Below are positions 44,079 to 52,507 of a stretch of DNA of 64,000 nt, in pieces. Under the pieces are notes generated by a model that searched no databases, was not told the DNA's origin, and worked only from the letters and a program-made list of their open reading frames with translations. The position numbers and the translations under genes are program-made. Within the stretch, counting starts at the first letter, position 1. Each line of letters opens with the position of its first letter. Origin of the DNA: Kaistia granuli DSM 23481 (GTDB lineage: Bacteria > Pseudomonadota > Alphaproteobacteria > Rhizobiales > Kaistiaceae); assembly GCF_000380505.1 (NCBI RefSeq), contig NZ_AQYH01000003.1, forward strand, positions 248,001-312,000, read 5' to 3'.

Positions 44079-44852
44079 TCACTCGAAGGCGTAGAGCCGG
44101 AACAGATCGCTCGGCGCGACGAACAGTTCCCGGACGCGGTCGAAGCCTGCTTCACGGCCCATGGCGTGCCAGGTGGAGGCCGTCTCCGGAAAGTCCGCCG
44201 TCGAGACGTGCTGCCAGATCATCGCCCATTCATTCGCGTCGCAGGCCGTCCAGAACGGCCGCTGTGTCTCCCAGCGTCGCAGCCACGCATCCCGATCTTC
44301 GCCATCGGGGCTCGCCGTCTCGTAGACGAGGAAAAGGCCGTCTTCACCGACGAATTGCCGAACCGCCCGCATCACCCTCAGCTTGTCGGGCTTCAGGAAA
44401 TGATGCAGCGACAGTCCGATCCAGACGACATCCACCGGTTCGCGTCGCGTCGGCAGAAGCTCGGAAAAGTCTCCTTCGTTCAAGATGAACGGGCATCCGA
44501 GATCCAGCAGGGCCTGCTCCGCCATGTCGAGCGCAGCGCGGGACAGGTCGATTCCCTCATAGTGCGCGATTGCCGTCCCCCGCAGCGCGGGCAGGCTGGC
44601 GCGGGCATCGCCACAGGCAACGTCGAGGAATGAAAACGGCTTCGAGATCTCGTTAAGCAGCACATGGCGCAGACACGCATAGGCCTCGTCATGGAACAGA
44701 TAGTTGTTGTCCATCACTTTGCGGTAGAGGTGCCACTCACGCTGGAAGATCTGCTGCGAAGGCAGGCCGGAACGGGCGGGAGACGTCGCGGGCGCAGGCG
44801 CATCGACCATGACCGGATCTCCGGACGGAACTGGCCGGGCAAAGGATGCCAC
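44079..44852 (-). CDS. class I SAM-dependent methyltransferase
   Basis: 257 residues (ATG at 44810 is an alternative start). SAM-binding motif I is FLDVACGDARASL, the acidic residue of motif II is in HYEGIDLSRAAL, and motif IV is VDVVWIGLSLHHF. It is convergent with the polymerase gene, 6 bases apart. It may methylate a sugar or a lipid-linked intermediate of the exopolysaccharide, but a small-molecule substrate is equally possible. Confidence 0.82.
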   Translation of the reverse strand: MASFARPVPSGDPVMVDAPAPATSPARSGLPSQQIFQREWHLYRKVMDNNYLFHDEAYACLRHVLLNEISKPFSFLDVACGDARASLPALRGTAIAHYEGIDLSRAALDMAEQALLDLGCPFILNEGDFSELLPTRREPVDVVWIGLSLHHFLKPDKLRVMRAVRQFVGEDGLFLVYETASPDGEDRDAWLRRWETQRPFWTACDANEWAMIWQHVSTADFPETASTWHAMGREAGFDRVRELFVAPSDLFRLYAFE

Positions 44853-44933
44853 CTCGACGGCGGCTTCGACAGCACTGGGCGCCCGACCATCCGAAGTCTT
44901 GAGGATAGCACAGCGGTTGGAGCGCAGGTTCGG

Positions 44934-44966
44934 CGGAGCGGCTGCCCGAGACAGGTGGCCGCTCCG
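44934..44966 (-). terminator. hairpin after the second catabolic gene cluster
   Basis: Perfect nine-base arms CGGAGCGGC (44934-44942) / GCCGCTCCG (44958-44966) ten bases after the stop of the oxidoreductase at 44976. No T tract follows on the minus strand, so it may act as a 3'-end stabiliser or with Rho. Confidence 0.5.
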
Positions 44967-44975
44967 ATTGTCTCG

Positions 44976-46019
44976 CTAGAGCGTGACCACTTGCTGCGTG
45001 TGGATCGATTCGTCCGCGGCGAGCACGATCTTAAGGCTCTTCACGCCGTCGTTCATGTGATCCGTCAGGTCCAGATCCTCCAGGATTGCCTTCAGCAGAT
45101 AAAGCTGCTCACGTTCGCACAAGGCATTGTGATCGGGCTCGTCCGAGACGTCGATGCGTTCGTCCGGCCGGCTCATATCGGCATAATGGCGAAGGATCTG
45201 GCTGGTCTTGGTATGGGCGTTGATGTCATCCGACTTCACGCCGGCATTGTTCTCGGCCATGACGATCGAGGCCGAGCCCTTGGGACCGAAGACGTCCTTC
45301 ACGAAGAACGCCTGCTCGGAGACCATCGGCCCCCAGCCTGCCTCATACCAGCCGACCGAACCGTCCTCGAACATCACCTGCAGCTGGCCGTAATTGTTGA
45401 TCGGAACCTCGTCCGTCAGCTTGGCGCCGATGGCGTGGACGCGCACCGGCTTGGCCGAGGTCATCTGGCACATGACGTCGACATAGTGGACGCCGCAATC
45501 GACGATCGGCGGGAAGCTCTGCATCAGCCGCTTGTGCCATTCCCAGGTCTCGCCATTCGACTGCTGGTTCAAATTCATGCGGAACACAAGCGGCGTGCCG
45601 AGTTCGCGGGCGATCTCGATGAATTTGATCCAGCTCGGATGCTGTCGCAGGATATAGCCGATGACGAGCTTGCGCTTGGTACGCTTGGCTACCTCGACCA
45701 CCCGCTCGGCATCCTCGGCCGAGATTGCCATCGGCTTCTCGACGAAGACATGCGCGCCCGCTTCCATCGCCTTGATGGCGAAATCGGCATGGGTGTCGGG
45801 CATGGTGTTGACCGAGACCACGTCCGGCTTCAGCTCGGCCAATGCCTGTTCGAAATTGTTGAACTTCGCGACGCCCTGCAGCTCCGGCGGCAACTCGACC
45901 TTGTCGATGTTGCGCGTGCAGAGCCCGACCAGCTCGTAGCCATCGATCTTCGCATAGGCGAGCGCATGGCTCATTCCCATATTGCCGAGACCGACGACGA
46001 GAACCCTTTGCTTGGCCAT
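44976..46019 (-). CDS. Gfo/Idh/MocA family oxidoreductase
   Basis: 347 residues from MAKQRVLVVGLGNMGMSHA, with AGGA upstream; the frame is open far upstream, but that part is out of frame with the preceding paralogue and not coding. Rossmann motif VVGLGNMGMS, family Lys in VEKPMAISAEDA, and the active-site helix PPIVDCGVHYVDVM (Asp/His pair). It probably oxidises a sugar or cyclitol C-OH using NAD(P). It is the last gene of a four-gene run (VOC, SDR, Gfo, Gfo). Confidence 0.88.
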   Translation of the reverse strand: MAKQRVLVVGLGNMGMSHALAYAKIDGYELVGLCTRNIDKVELPPELQGVAKFNNFEQALAELKPDVVSVNTMPDTHADFAIKAMEAGAHVFVEKPMAISAEDAERVVEVAKRTKRKLVIGYILRQHPSWIKFIEIARELGTPLVFRMNLNQQSNGETWEWHKRLMQSFPPIVDCGVHYVDVMCQMTSAKPVRVHAIGAKLTDEVPINNYGQLQVMFEDGSVGWYEAGWGPMVSEQAFFVKDVFGPKGSASIVMAENNAGVKSDDINAHTKTSQILRHYADMSRPDERIDVSDEPDHNALCEREQLYLLKAILEDLDLTDHMNDGVKSLKIVLAADESIHTQQVVTL

Positions 46020-46030
46020 GATGCTGATTC

Positions 46031-47032
46031 CTATCCGATCTTGATGACATTGCCCGTGCGGGCGGATTCTTCGGCAGCGAGCGTCGCTTCCAGCGCCGCT
46101 GCGGCGTCGCTCGGAACGCCCATCACCGGTGTCTCGCCGGCCAGCGCGCAATTGGCGAAATAGGAGAACTCGTCCCGAAGCGCCCCGCCCCGCACGCCGT
46201 TGAACTCCGGCCAGTAGGTCGTGTCCGGACTGTGCAGCTTGTCGCTGGAGACGATGCCGAGATTGGGGAAGGTGTCCTGCACGTGGATGATGCCCTCCGT
46301 GCCGATGATGGACATCCGCTCGTCGATGTCGAACGGGGTCTTCTCCGGCATGCACCAGACGGTCTCCAGCGTCGCCGTGGCGCCGCTTTCGAAACGGTAC
46401 ATGGTCTGGCCGATATCGGGATGCTTCAGATTGCGCACCGAGATAGTCTGCGCATAGGCCGAGACGATCTTCTCGCCGGTGAACCACAGCATGACGTCGG
46501 TATCGTGGATGGCGTCGCCGACGATCGGGCCGATCTTGTTGAGGATGGTCGGCGTCCAGGCGGCCGGGATGTTGCGGCGCGACGACAGCGCCACGATCTT
46601 GCCGATCTTGCCGGCGTCGATCGCCTGCTTGGCCATGCGGTAGCGCGGGTTGAAGCGGACGATGTGGCCGACGAACAGGATGCCCTTGGCTCCCTTCGAC
46701 GCCTCGACGATGGTCCGTGCATCCTCGACCGTCGAGGCGATCGGCTTTTCCAGGAAGACGTGCTTGCCCGCCTTCAGCGCCGCCACGGCCGGGCCGACAT
46801 GCTGGTCCCACATGGTGCAGATCGACACCGCGTCGATGTCAGGATCGGCCAGCATGTCATTGTAATCGGAATAGGTCTTGGCGACGCCGAACTTGGCGCC
46901 CATCGCCGCGAGCCGGTCCGGCTGGCGCGTGCACAGCGCGGCGAGCTCGAGGTTCGGCACGCCGACGATCGTCTCGCAGTGGATTTCGCCGAACCAGCCG
47001 AGGCCGATGACGCCGATGCGCAGTCTGTCCAT
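46031..47032 (-). CDS. Gfo/Idh/MocA family oxidoreductase
   Basis: 333 residues with GVIGLGWFGEIH at the N-terminus, VFLEKPIAST as the signature and GPIVGDAIHDTDVMLWF as the catalytic Asp-His helix. It is 11 bases upstream of a second family member but only modestly similar to it, so the pair may work as consecutive dehydrogenase and reductase, as seen in ketogenic sugar epimerisation pathways. The coupled SDR gene upstream supports a redox route. Substrate unknown. Confidence 0.88.
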   Translation of the reverse strand: MDRLRIGVIGLGWFGEIHCETIVGVPNLELAALCTRQPDRLAAMGAKFGVAKTYSDYNDMLADPDIDAVSICTMWDQHVGPAVAALKAGKHVFLEKPIASTVEDARTIVEASKGAKGILFVGHIVRFNPRYRMAKQAIDAGKIGKIVALSSRRNIPAAWTPTILNKIGPIVGDAIHDTDVMLWFTGEKIVSAYAQTISVRNLKHPDIGQTMYRFESGATATLETVWCMPEKTPFDIDERMSIIGTEGIIHVQDTFPNLGIVSSDKLHSPDTTYWPEFNGVRGGALRDEFSYFANCALAGETPVMGVPSDAAAALEATLAAEESARTGNVIKIG

Positions 47033-47044
47033 TTCAATCCCCCC

Positions 47045-47824
47045 TCAGAATTCTTCGAGCGTCAGCTCGCGCGACATGACGATGTTGCCGGCGGTAAGCC
47101 CGCAATCGACCGGCAGGGCCGCGCCGGTGACGGCGCTGGCCGCGTCCGATGCCAGGAAGGCGACGACGCGCGCCACCTCGATCGGATCTACGATGCGGCC
47201 GAGCGGATACCAGCGCTGCAACGTCTCCAGCACCTTCGGATCCTTCTTGGCCCGCTCCTCCCAGAGCGGTGTCCGCACGGTGCCGGGCAGCACGATGTTG
47301 GCGCGGATGCCGTAGCGGCCATATTCCATGGCGATCGCCTTGGTCATGGCGATCATGCCGGCCTTGGCGGCGCTGTAGGCGGGATCGCCCAGCGCGTGCA
47401 GCCCATTGACCGAGCCGACATTGACGATCGCGCCCGAGCGGCGCGCCGCCATGCCGGGCAGTACCGCATGCGCGCAGGCATAGGCGCCGCCGAGATTGCC
47501 GTTCATCTCCGACTGCCAGGCAGCCGGGTCGGTCACGGCCAACGTCGGATGATGCGAATAGCCGGCATTGTTGACGAGGATGTCAACAGCCCCGAAGGCA
47601 GTGAATGCCTGGGCGACGGCGTCCGCCGACCCAATGTCGACAACGGCGGCCTCCGCCTCGATCCCCTCGCCCGCCAGCTTTTCGGCGAAGGCCAACACCT
47701 TGTCGCTCTTGTCGAGCGCCAGGATCGTCGCTCCCTTCGAGCCGAACAGGCTACAGAGCGTCTGGCCGATGCCGCCCGCCGCGCCCGTGATCGCTACCCT
47801 CTTGCCCTGAAACGTGCCGCTCAT
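47045..47824 (-). CDS. SDR family oxidoreductase
   Basis: 259 residues from MSGTFQGKRVAITGAAGG, with GGGGGAGCGGG directly before the ATG. Classical SDR: cofactor motif TGAAGGIGQ, NNAGYSHHP, the catalytic Ser in VNVGSVNGLHA and YSAAKAGM (Tyr, Lys). The Asp in ALDKSDK after strand 2 points to NAD rather than NADP. It belongs to the sugar or cyclitol catabolic cluster, 12 bases ahead of the Gfo/Idh/MocA gene. Confidence 0.9.
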   Translation of the reverse strand: MSGTFQGKRVAITGAAGGIGQTLCSLFGSKGATILALDKSDKVLAFAEKLAGEGIEAEAAVVDIGSADAVAQAFTAFGAVDILVNNAGYSHHPTLAVTDPAAWQSEMNGNLGGAYACAHAVLPGMAARRSGAIVNVGSVNGLHALGDPAYSAAKAGMIAMTKAIAMEYGRYGIRANIVLPGTVRTPLWEERAKKDPKVLETLQRWYPLGRIVDPIEVARVVAFLASDAASAVTGAALPVDCGLTAGNIVMSRELTLEEF

Positions 47825-47903
47825 CCCGCTCCCCCGAATGACCCGCCGATCCGGCTCCAACCGGATCGGCGCAGATACAATTGTCCTGGTCGACTTGGCC
47901 GGC

Positions 47904-48239
47904 TCATTCGCCGAACCAGCCCTCCTTCAGGTAGCGCATGTATTCGAACACCATTCCGTGCTTCAGCACGAAGACTACTTCGAGAAAATCGCCGACGATG
48001 AAGGGCGGGATCAGGATCTCGACATCCCTCAGGTGCGGTTCGAATTCCTTGACCTGATAGGCGACATGCGGGTTGTTCCGGACGATAGCGGGAACGCTGC
48101 TGTCCGGCGCATAGCGCAGGAACTCGATGTGTTCGGGATGGTTGCGCGGATTGGTGACCCAGAGCCGGCTCTGCTCGACCCAGTTCTCGTCGGGCTGGAC
48201 TTCGGTCGTCGTGATCCCGACATGGTCGAAGACAAACAT
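47904..48239 (-). CDS. VOC-superfamily-like small protein
   Basis: 111 residues, start supported by AGGGAG eight bases upstream. The beginning FVFDHVGITTTEV, then HIEFLRYAPD, NPHVAYQVKEFEPHL and the closing VFEYMRYLKEG give the beta-alpha-beta-beta-beta pattern with His, Glu, His, Glu in the metal positions of vicinal oxygen chelate proteins. It would be a single VOC module, so an active enzyme would need two copies in a dimer. It lies between the importer and the SDR gene, suggesting an epimerase, isomerase or dioxygenase step for the same compound. I place the family with moderate certainty. Confidence 0.7.
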   Translation of the reverse strand: MFVFDHVGITTTEVQPDENWVEQSRLWVTNPRNHPEHIEFLRYAPDSSVPAIVRNNPHVAYQVKEFEPHLRDVEILIPPFIVGDFLEVVFVLKHGMVFEYMRYLKEGWFGE

Positions 48240-48264
48240 TCAAGGCTCCCTTGCAGATGGACAG

Positions 48265-48298
48265 AAAAAGGGCGGCGACACCGGAGCGCCACCGCCCT
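48265..48298 (-). terminator. intrinsic terminator after the ABC importer operon
   Basis: On the minus strand, AGGGCGG and CCGCCCT (arms 48292-48298 and 48269-48275) form a stem followed by TTTTT (48265-48269). It lies 8 bases after the binding protein stop, before the VOC-like gene, and probably separates or attenuates the catabolic genes from the importer. Confidence 0.75.
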
Positions 48299-48306
48299 GT
48301 CTTCGA

Positions 48307-49434
48307 TCAGAGCGCGGCCTGGATCGCCGCGACGTCGACGGCCTTGTAGTCGTCCGAAAGCTGGAACGCGTCCGCGTCGGCCTTCACCTTGGCGTGGTCG
48401 AAGTCATTGGCGGCCGGGATGAGCTGGTTCGAGGTGACATCCTCCGCCTTGAACACCTTCGAGACCTGGCCGAGCTTGGCGATGGCGTCGAAGTAGTTCT
48501 GCCAGCTCGCCGGGTCGTGGAAGCCCCAAGCCTTGCGGTTGTCCCAGTTCGCGCGCATCAGCGCGGTCTGCTGCATCAGCGATTCCGTCGCAACCGTCGG
48601 GTTCATCTGGCTGGCCAGCCCCGGGAACTGCTCCATCGCGATCTGGGTCGCGGCGCGCGGGTTCTGCCAGGCGAATTCGAGGCCCATCGCCCAGCCGCGC
48701 AGATACTTCTCATAAGCCGCGACCTTGGCCGGATCGGCGAGATCCGCCTTGCGGATGACGAAGGAGTTGGCCGGGAACTTCGAGACGTTCTTGCCGAGCA
48801 GATAGTCGAAATCGAGACCCTGACCGCGCCACTGCGCCCGCAGACCTTCCCACGACAGTGCCGCGTCGGCCTGGCCTTGCGCCAATGCCTGGCCCCAGGC
48901 GCTGACCTCGACATACTTGACCTTGCTGGTATCGACGCCGGCGGCGGCCAGCATCGGGTTGGTGATCGCCTGCCAGCCGGCCGAGCCGAGCGCGATGGTC
49001 TTGCCCTCGAGACCCTTCAGGTCGGCCGGGGCCTTGCCCTTCGGGAACGCGAAGTCGAACACGTCGCCTGCCATCACGTGATAGATGGAGACGAGATCCA
49101 TGCCCTGCTCCAGACCGAGCGACAGGATACCGGGCGAGGGATAACCGAAATCGGACTGGTTCTGGTCAACCAGCTTGACGGTCGCGGTGCCGTCCTGCGG
49201 ACCGGCCTCGATCACCGTCTCCAGATCGCCGAAATAGCCGTACTTCTTGGCGACCCAATAGGCGAAGTCATCGACCACTTCGAGCGTGCCGCGCGGCGAA
49301 ACCCAGCGCACCACTACCTCGTCGGCGAGCGCCGAACCGGCGGCGCCGATGCCGAGCGCCGCGACCGAGACGCCGGCGGCCGTGAACTGGAGCAGTCGAC
49401 GACGATTAATCATCATGTTCGAATTTCCCGTCAT
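48307..49434 (-). CDS. NitT/TauT-type ABC transporter substrate-binding protein (Tat-like signal)
   Basis: 375 residues from MTGNSNMMINRRRLLQF, with GAGGGAAC upstream. The N-terminus has a twin-arginine-like motif, NRRRLLQF, then a weakly hydrophobic stretch ending SALADE, so export in folded form through Tat is likely. The core is SBP family NMT1/SsuA: FGYPSPGILSLGLEQGM, GKTIALGSAGWQAIT and QADAALSWEGLRAQW. Ligands of the family include sulfonates, nitrate, pyrimidine precursors and riboflavin; context suggests an organic catabolite here. The ligand cannot be read from sequence. Confidence 0.88.
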   Translation of the reverse strand: MTGNSNMMINRRRLLQFTAAGVSVAALGIGAAGSALADEVVVRWVSPRGTLEVVDDFAYWVAKKYGYFGDLETVIEAGPQDGTATVKLVDQNQSDFGYPSPGILSLGLEQGMDLVSIYHVMAGDVFDFAFPKGKAPADLKGLEGKTIALGSAGWQAITNPMLAAAGVDTSKVKYVEVSAWGQALAQGQADAALSWEGLRAQWRGQGLDFDYLLGKNVSKFPANSFVIRKADLADPAKVAAYEKYLRGWAMGLEFAWQNPRAATQIAMEQFPGLASQMNPTVATESLMQQTALMRANWDNRKAWGFHDPASWQNYFDAIAKLGQVSKVFKAEDVTSNQLIPAANDFDHAKVKADADAFQLSDDYKAVDVAAIQAAL

Positions 49435-49470
49435 TGCAGTTCCCTCGTTTCTGTCAGGCATTGGTCGGGT

Positions 49471-50328
49471 TCAGGCTTCCCAATTGGCCCATTTCTTTCC
49501 GACCCAGAAGAAGAAGACGTAGATCGAGATGCCGATAATCGCGAGCAGTGTGATGACCGCGAAGAATTGCGGCATCCGGATCATCGACGAATAGTAGTTG
49601 AGGCGATTGCCGAGACCTTCCGCGCCGCCCACCATCTCGGCGCCAACCGTGGTCAGCAGGCCGAAGATCGATCCGACCATCAGGCCGACGATGATCATCG
49701 GCATCGCCATCGGAATGCGGATCTTGGTGAAGATCTGGAAGGTCGAGGCGCCGAAGGAGCGGGCGAGCGCGATCTTGGCGAGATCGACGCGGCGGAAGCC
49801 GGTCGCCGAGTTGATCATCACCATCGGCCCGGAAGCGAGCGCCACCGCGATGATGCGCGGCTCCCAGCCGAAGCCGAAGCGCAGCACGAGCAGCGGCACC
49901 AGGGCCAGCATCGGCGTCGTCACCAGCAGCAGGATGTAGGGCGTGACGATCTTCTCGGCAAAGGGAAACTGGGTGATCACCGCCGCAAGCACGAAGCCGA
50001 TCGAGGCGCCAATGGCAAAGCCGATCAGCAGCTCGCAGATCGTCACCACCAGATGCGGCCAGATGAATGGCCACTCCGTGATCAGCGCGGCGCCGATCTG
50101 GCTCGGCTTCGGCATGATGTATTGCGGCACCTGGAAGATGCCGAGCAGGAGCTCCGAACCGCCGATGATGACGACGGCGACGAGAATGATGATGAAGGTC
50201 TCGAAGGCGCTGCGCCCGCCGCCCGACGCCAGGGCGGAAAACCCACCCGAGAGGCCGGCGCCGCCGGCTGTATCCTGCTTGGCGCCGAAGGTCGGGATCT
50301 GGTCGCGAAGTTGGCTGTCCACTTGCAC
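49471..50328 (-). CDS. NitT/TauT-type ABC transporter permease
   Basis: 285 residues. The start is a GTG at 50328 with AAGGA five bases upstream. About six membrane helices follow a 40-residue cytoplasmic N-terminus; the EAA loop is LAKIALARSFGASTFQIFTKI. It is a SsuC/TauC-like homodimeric permease. It lies 25 bases after the ATPase gene and 36 before the binding protein gene, so the importer operon is ATPase-permease-binding protein. Confidence 0.9.
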   Translation of the reverse strand: MQVDSQLRDQIPTFGAKQDTAGGAGLSGGFSALASGGGRSAFETFIIILVAVVIIGGSELLLGIFQVPQYIMPKPSQIGAALITEWPFIWPHLVVTICELLIGFAIGASIGFVLAAVITQFPFAEKIVTPYILLLVTTPMLALVPLLVLRFGFGWEPRIIAVALASGPMVMINSATGFRRVDLAKIALARSFGASTFQIFTKIRIPMAMPMIIVGLMVGSIFGLLTTVGAEMVGGAEGLGNRLNYYSSMIRMPQFFAVITLLAIIGISIYVFFFWVGKKWANWEA

Positions 50329-50353
50329 TATCCTTGAACTTTGACTGCGACCG

Positions 50354-51208
50354 TCAGGCCCGGCGGTGGTCGATCATGGCCTTGATGGCATTGGCGCGCT
50401 CGATGAACTCGGGCGTCGACTGTACTTCGACGCCGCGCGGACGCGGCAGGTCGACGTCAATGATCTCCTGGATGCGGCCCGGCCGCGCCGACATCACGAC
50501 GATGCGGTCGGCGAGGAAGAGCGCCTCGACGATCGAATGGGTGATGAAGATGATCGTCTTGCGGGTCTCCATCCAGATTTCCTGGATGAGCAGGTTCATC
50601 TCGTCGCGCGTGAAGGCGTCGAGCGCGCCGAATGGCTCGTCCATCAGCAGCACCGAAGGATTGACCGCCAGGCTGCGCACGATCGAGGCGCGCTGCTGCA
50701 TGCCGCCGGAAAGCTCGCGCGGCATCTTGGTCTCGAAACCCTTGAGGCCGACACGCTCCAGCAGCGCCTTGATGCGGGCCTTGTCGGGCGCGATCTTCTT
50801 CAGCTCGAAGGGCAGCTCGATGTTCTTTTCGAGATTGCGCCAGGGCAGAAGGTTCGCTTCCTGGAAGATCATGGCGATCTCCGGATGCGGCTTGACGATC
50901 GGCTCCTGGCCGAGACGGATCCGGCCCCCGCTGAGGCCGTGCAGGCCGGCCATCGACCACAGCAAGGTGGACTTGCCGCAGCCCGACGGACCGAGAATGC
51001 AGAGGAACTCGCCTTCCCTCACCTCGAGCGAGACGTTGTCGAGCGCATGCACCACGCCGCTGCGGGCCTGGTAGAATTTACTCGCTCCCTCGACGACCAT
51101 TTTGGCCGGAGCCGCCGCGTCCACACGCGACAACCCAAGAGCTCCGATAGCGTTCAAGCTAGCGCCCTCCATCTTCCCTGAAGCCGGCCAGCGGCCCTTG
51201 GGGCTCAT
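50354..51208 (-). CDS. NitT/TauT-type ABC transporter ATP-binding protein
   Basis: 284 residues from the ATG at 51208; the ATG at 51172 (MEGASLNAIG) is an alternative. ABC motifs: GPSGCGKST, Q-loop IFQEANLLPWR, signature LSGGMQQRASIVRS, LLMDEPFGALD and ITHSIVEAL. It is of the SsuB/TauB type. First gene of the importer operon, divergent from the RpiR regulator with a 359-base gap holding two palindromic operator candidates. Confidence 0.9.
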   Translation of the reverse strand: MSPKGRWPASGKMEGASLNAIGALGLSRVDAAAPAKMVVEGASKFYQARSGVVHALDNVSLEVREGEFLCILGPSGCGKSTLLWSMAGLHGLSGGRIRLGQEPIVKPHPEIAMIFQEANLLPWRNLEKNIELPFELKKIAPDKARIKALLERVGLKGFETKMPRELSGGMQQRASIVRSLAVNPSVLLMDEPFGALDAFTRDEMNLLIQEIWMETRKTIIFITHSIVEALFLADRIVVMSARPGRIQEIIDVDLPRPRGVEVQSTPEFIERANAIKAMIDHRRA

Positions 51209-51251
51209 CTGGCGGCATTGTTCCCGTCCGCCCTTGTGAGCGGCTCATTGC

Positions 51252-51266
51252 TGAAATCATGTTACA
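51252..51266. promoter_or_regulatory. candidate RpiR operator 1
   Basis: TGAAATCATGTTACA, an imperfect palindrome 44 bases from the ATPase gene start, matching the HexR consensus at 11 of 15 positions. Confidence 0.4.
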
Positions 51267-51440
51267 GAATTTCGAACTCCGCAAGAGTGAATCGAAGCCC
51301 GCTTGGGACTTCCGATCCAGCTCAGAAATCCTTGCTTTCCGTCATTGATCGTACGAAATACTGCCCCGTTCCTGCGATTTCCGACCACCCGGACCCGCCT
51401 GACGCCACCTTTCCGAACACTTGCCGATCCCGCGAAAACG

Positions 51441-51455
51441 TGTAATTCAATTTCT
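51441..51455. promoter_or_regulatory. candidate RpiR operator 2
   Basis: TGTAATTCAATTTCT, with a perfect AATT-C-AATT core, matching the HexR consensus at 12 of 15 positions. It lies 113 bases upstream of the RpiR start codon. Confidence 0.45.
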
Positions 51456-51567
51456 CAACCTCGCGGATCGAACGATCGTTTCGCGGTATTTCCGGGCTGG
51501 TCGGCACCCGCGAAGCGATCGCAGGCAACCGGCGCGGGCAACCATTCCTTCGGAGAAGACATCGCCA

Positions 51568-52503
51568 ATGAACAAGCGACCCAGCTCCGGAACCACGGCC
51601 GCGATCGACATCGTCTCGCGGATCGAACGCGTCGAATCCGAGCTATCCCCCGCCGAGCGCCGCGTCGCGGAAGTCGTTCGCCAGGATTTCGAGGCGGCCA
51701 CCCGGCTGACGATCGCCGATCTCGCCGCCAAGGCCGGCGTCAGCCAGCCGACCGTGACGCGGTTCTGCCGCTCGGTCGGATGCTCCTCCTTCAACGAGTT
51801 CAAGATCGGCCTCGCGACGACCCTGACGGTCGCTGCCGTCTACCTGCGCTCCGACCGGGTGTTCAGCGACGATGTCGGGCAGCTCGCCCAGACCATCATG
51901 ATGCGCGCCGCCACCACGGTCCGCGAGACGCTCGACCAGCTCGACACGGGCGCGGTCGGCGCGGCGATCGCCGCCTTCGCCAAGGCTCGCCGCATCGACA
52001 TTTACGGCCAGGGCGGCGGCTCGGCCGCCCTGATCGAGGACGCCAAGCTGCGCCTGTTCCGGCTCGGAATTCCCGTATCGGCCTATATGGACAGCCACCA
52101 GATGCGGATGTCGGCCGCGACCCTGCAGCCCGGCGACGCCGTCTTCGCCATTTCGAACAGCGGCCATTCGCGCGCCGTCGTCGAGGCGGTGGAGATCGCC
52201 GGCTCGTTCGGCGCGACCACGGTGGCGCTGACCAGGCCGGATACGCCCCTGGCCGGCGCCGCCTCGGTGCTGATCCCGAGCGCGATCGCCGAGGACGAGA
52301 ACGTTCTACTGCCAACGCCGTCACGCTACGCCCACATGGCCGTCATCGACACGATCGCCGCCGGCGTCGCCGTCAAGCTCGGCAGCAAGGGCCGCGAGGC
52401 GCTCCGCCGCGTTCGCTACACGGTCGCCAGCATCGGCATCGCCATTCCGACCCCGTCGACCGACCCCACCCCGCTGGCCCGAACCACCCACCCGCACGAA
52501 TAG
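51568..52503 (+). CDS. RpiR/MurR family transcriptional regulator
   Basis: 311 residues from MNKRPSSGTTAA, with GGAGAAG upstream; an in-frame extension to 51421 would cross the promoter. The N-terminal HTH_6 domain has LSPAERRVAEVV, TIADLAAKAGVSQPTVTRFCR and GCSSFNEFKIGL. The C-terminal SIS domain has IDIYGQGGGSAAL and AVFAISNSGHSRAVVEA, the phosphosugar pocket. It probably controls the divergent importer and the downstream deacylase, four bases away, in response to a sugar phosphate or similar ligand. Confidence 0.9.
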   Translation: MNKRPSSGTTAAIDIVSRIERVESELSPAERRVAEVVRQDFEAATRLTIADLAAKAGVSQPTVTRFCRSVGCSSFNEFKIGLATTLTVAAVYLRSDRVFSDDVGQLAQTIMMRAATTVRETLDQLDTGAVGAAIAAFAKARRIDIYGQGGGSAALIEDAKLRLFRLGIPVSAYMDSHQMRMSAATLQPGDAVFAISNSGHSRAVVEAVEIAGSFGATTVALTRPDTPLAGAASVLIPSAIAEDENVLLPTPSRYAHMAVIDTIAAGVAVKLGSKGREALRRVRYTVASIGIAIPTPSTDPTPLARTTHPHE

Positions 52504-52507
52504 GCCC

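Larger units (their letters stand above)
51209..51567. promoter_or_regulatory. divergent importer-RpiR control region with two HexR-like palindromes
   Basis: No gene is seen in these 359 bases, which are richer in A+T than the flanks. Two 15-base sites resemble the HexR (RpiR family) operator TGTAATTAAATTACA: TGAAATCATGTTACA (51252-51266, 11 of 15) and TGTAATTCAATTTCT (51441-51455, 12 of 15). One lies near each divergent gene. GGAGAAG at 51552-51558 is the ribosome binding site of the RpiR gene. Confidence 0.5.

Noticed and set aside
46232-48001. 589-codon plus-strand frame opposite the SDR and Gfo/Idh/MocA genes
   Set aside because: Antisense to recognised enzymes and compositionally a shadow.
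48127-50337. 736-codon plus-strand open frame opposite the ABC importer genes
   Set aside because: Both opposite-strand genes are complete and conserved; this translation is low-complexity His/Arg/Asp repeats typical of antisense shadows.
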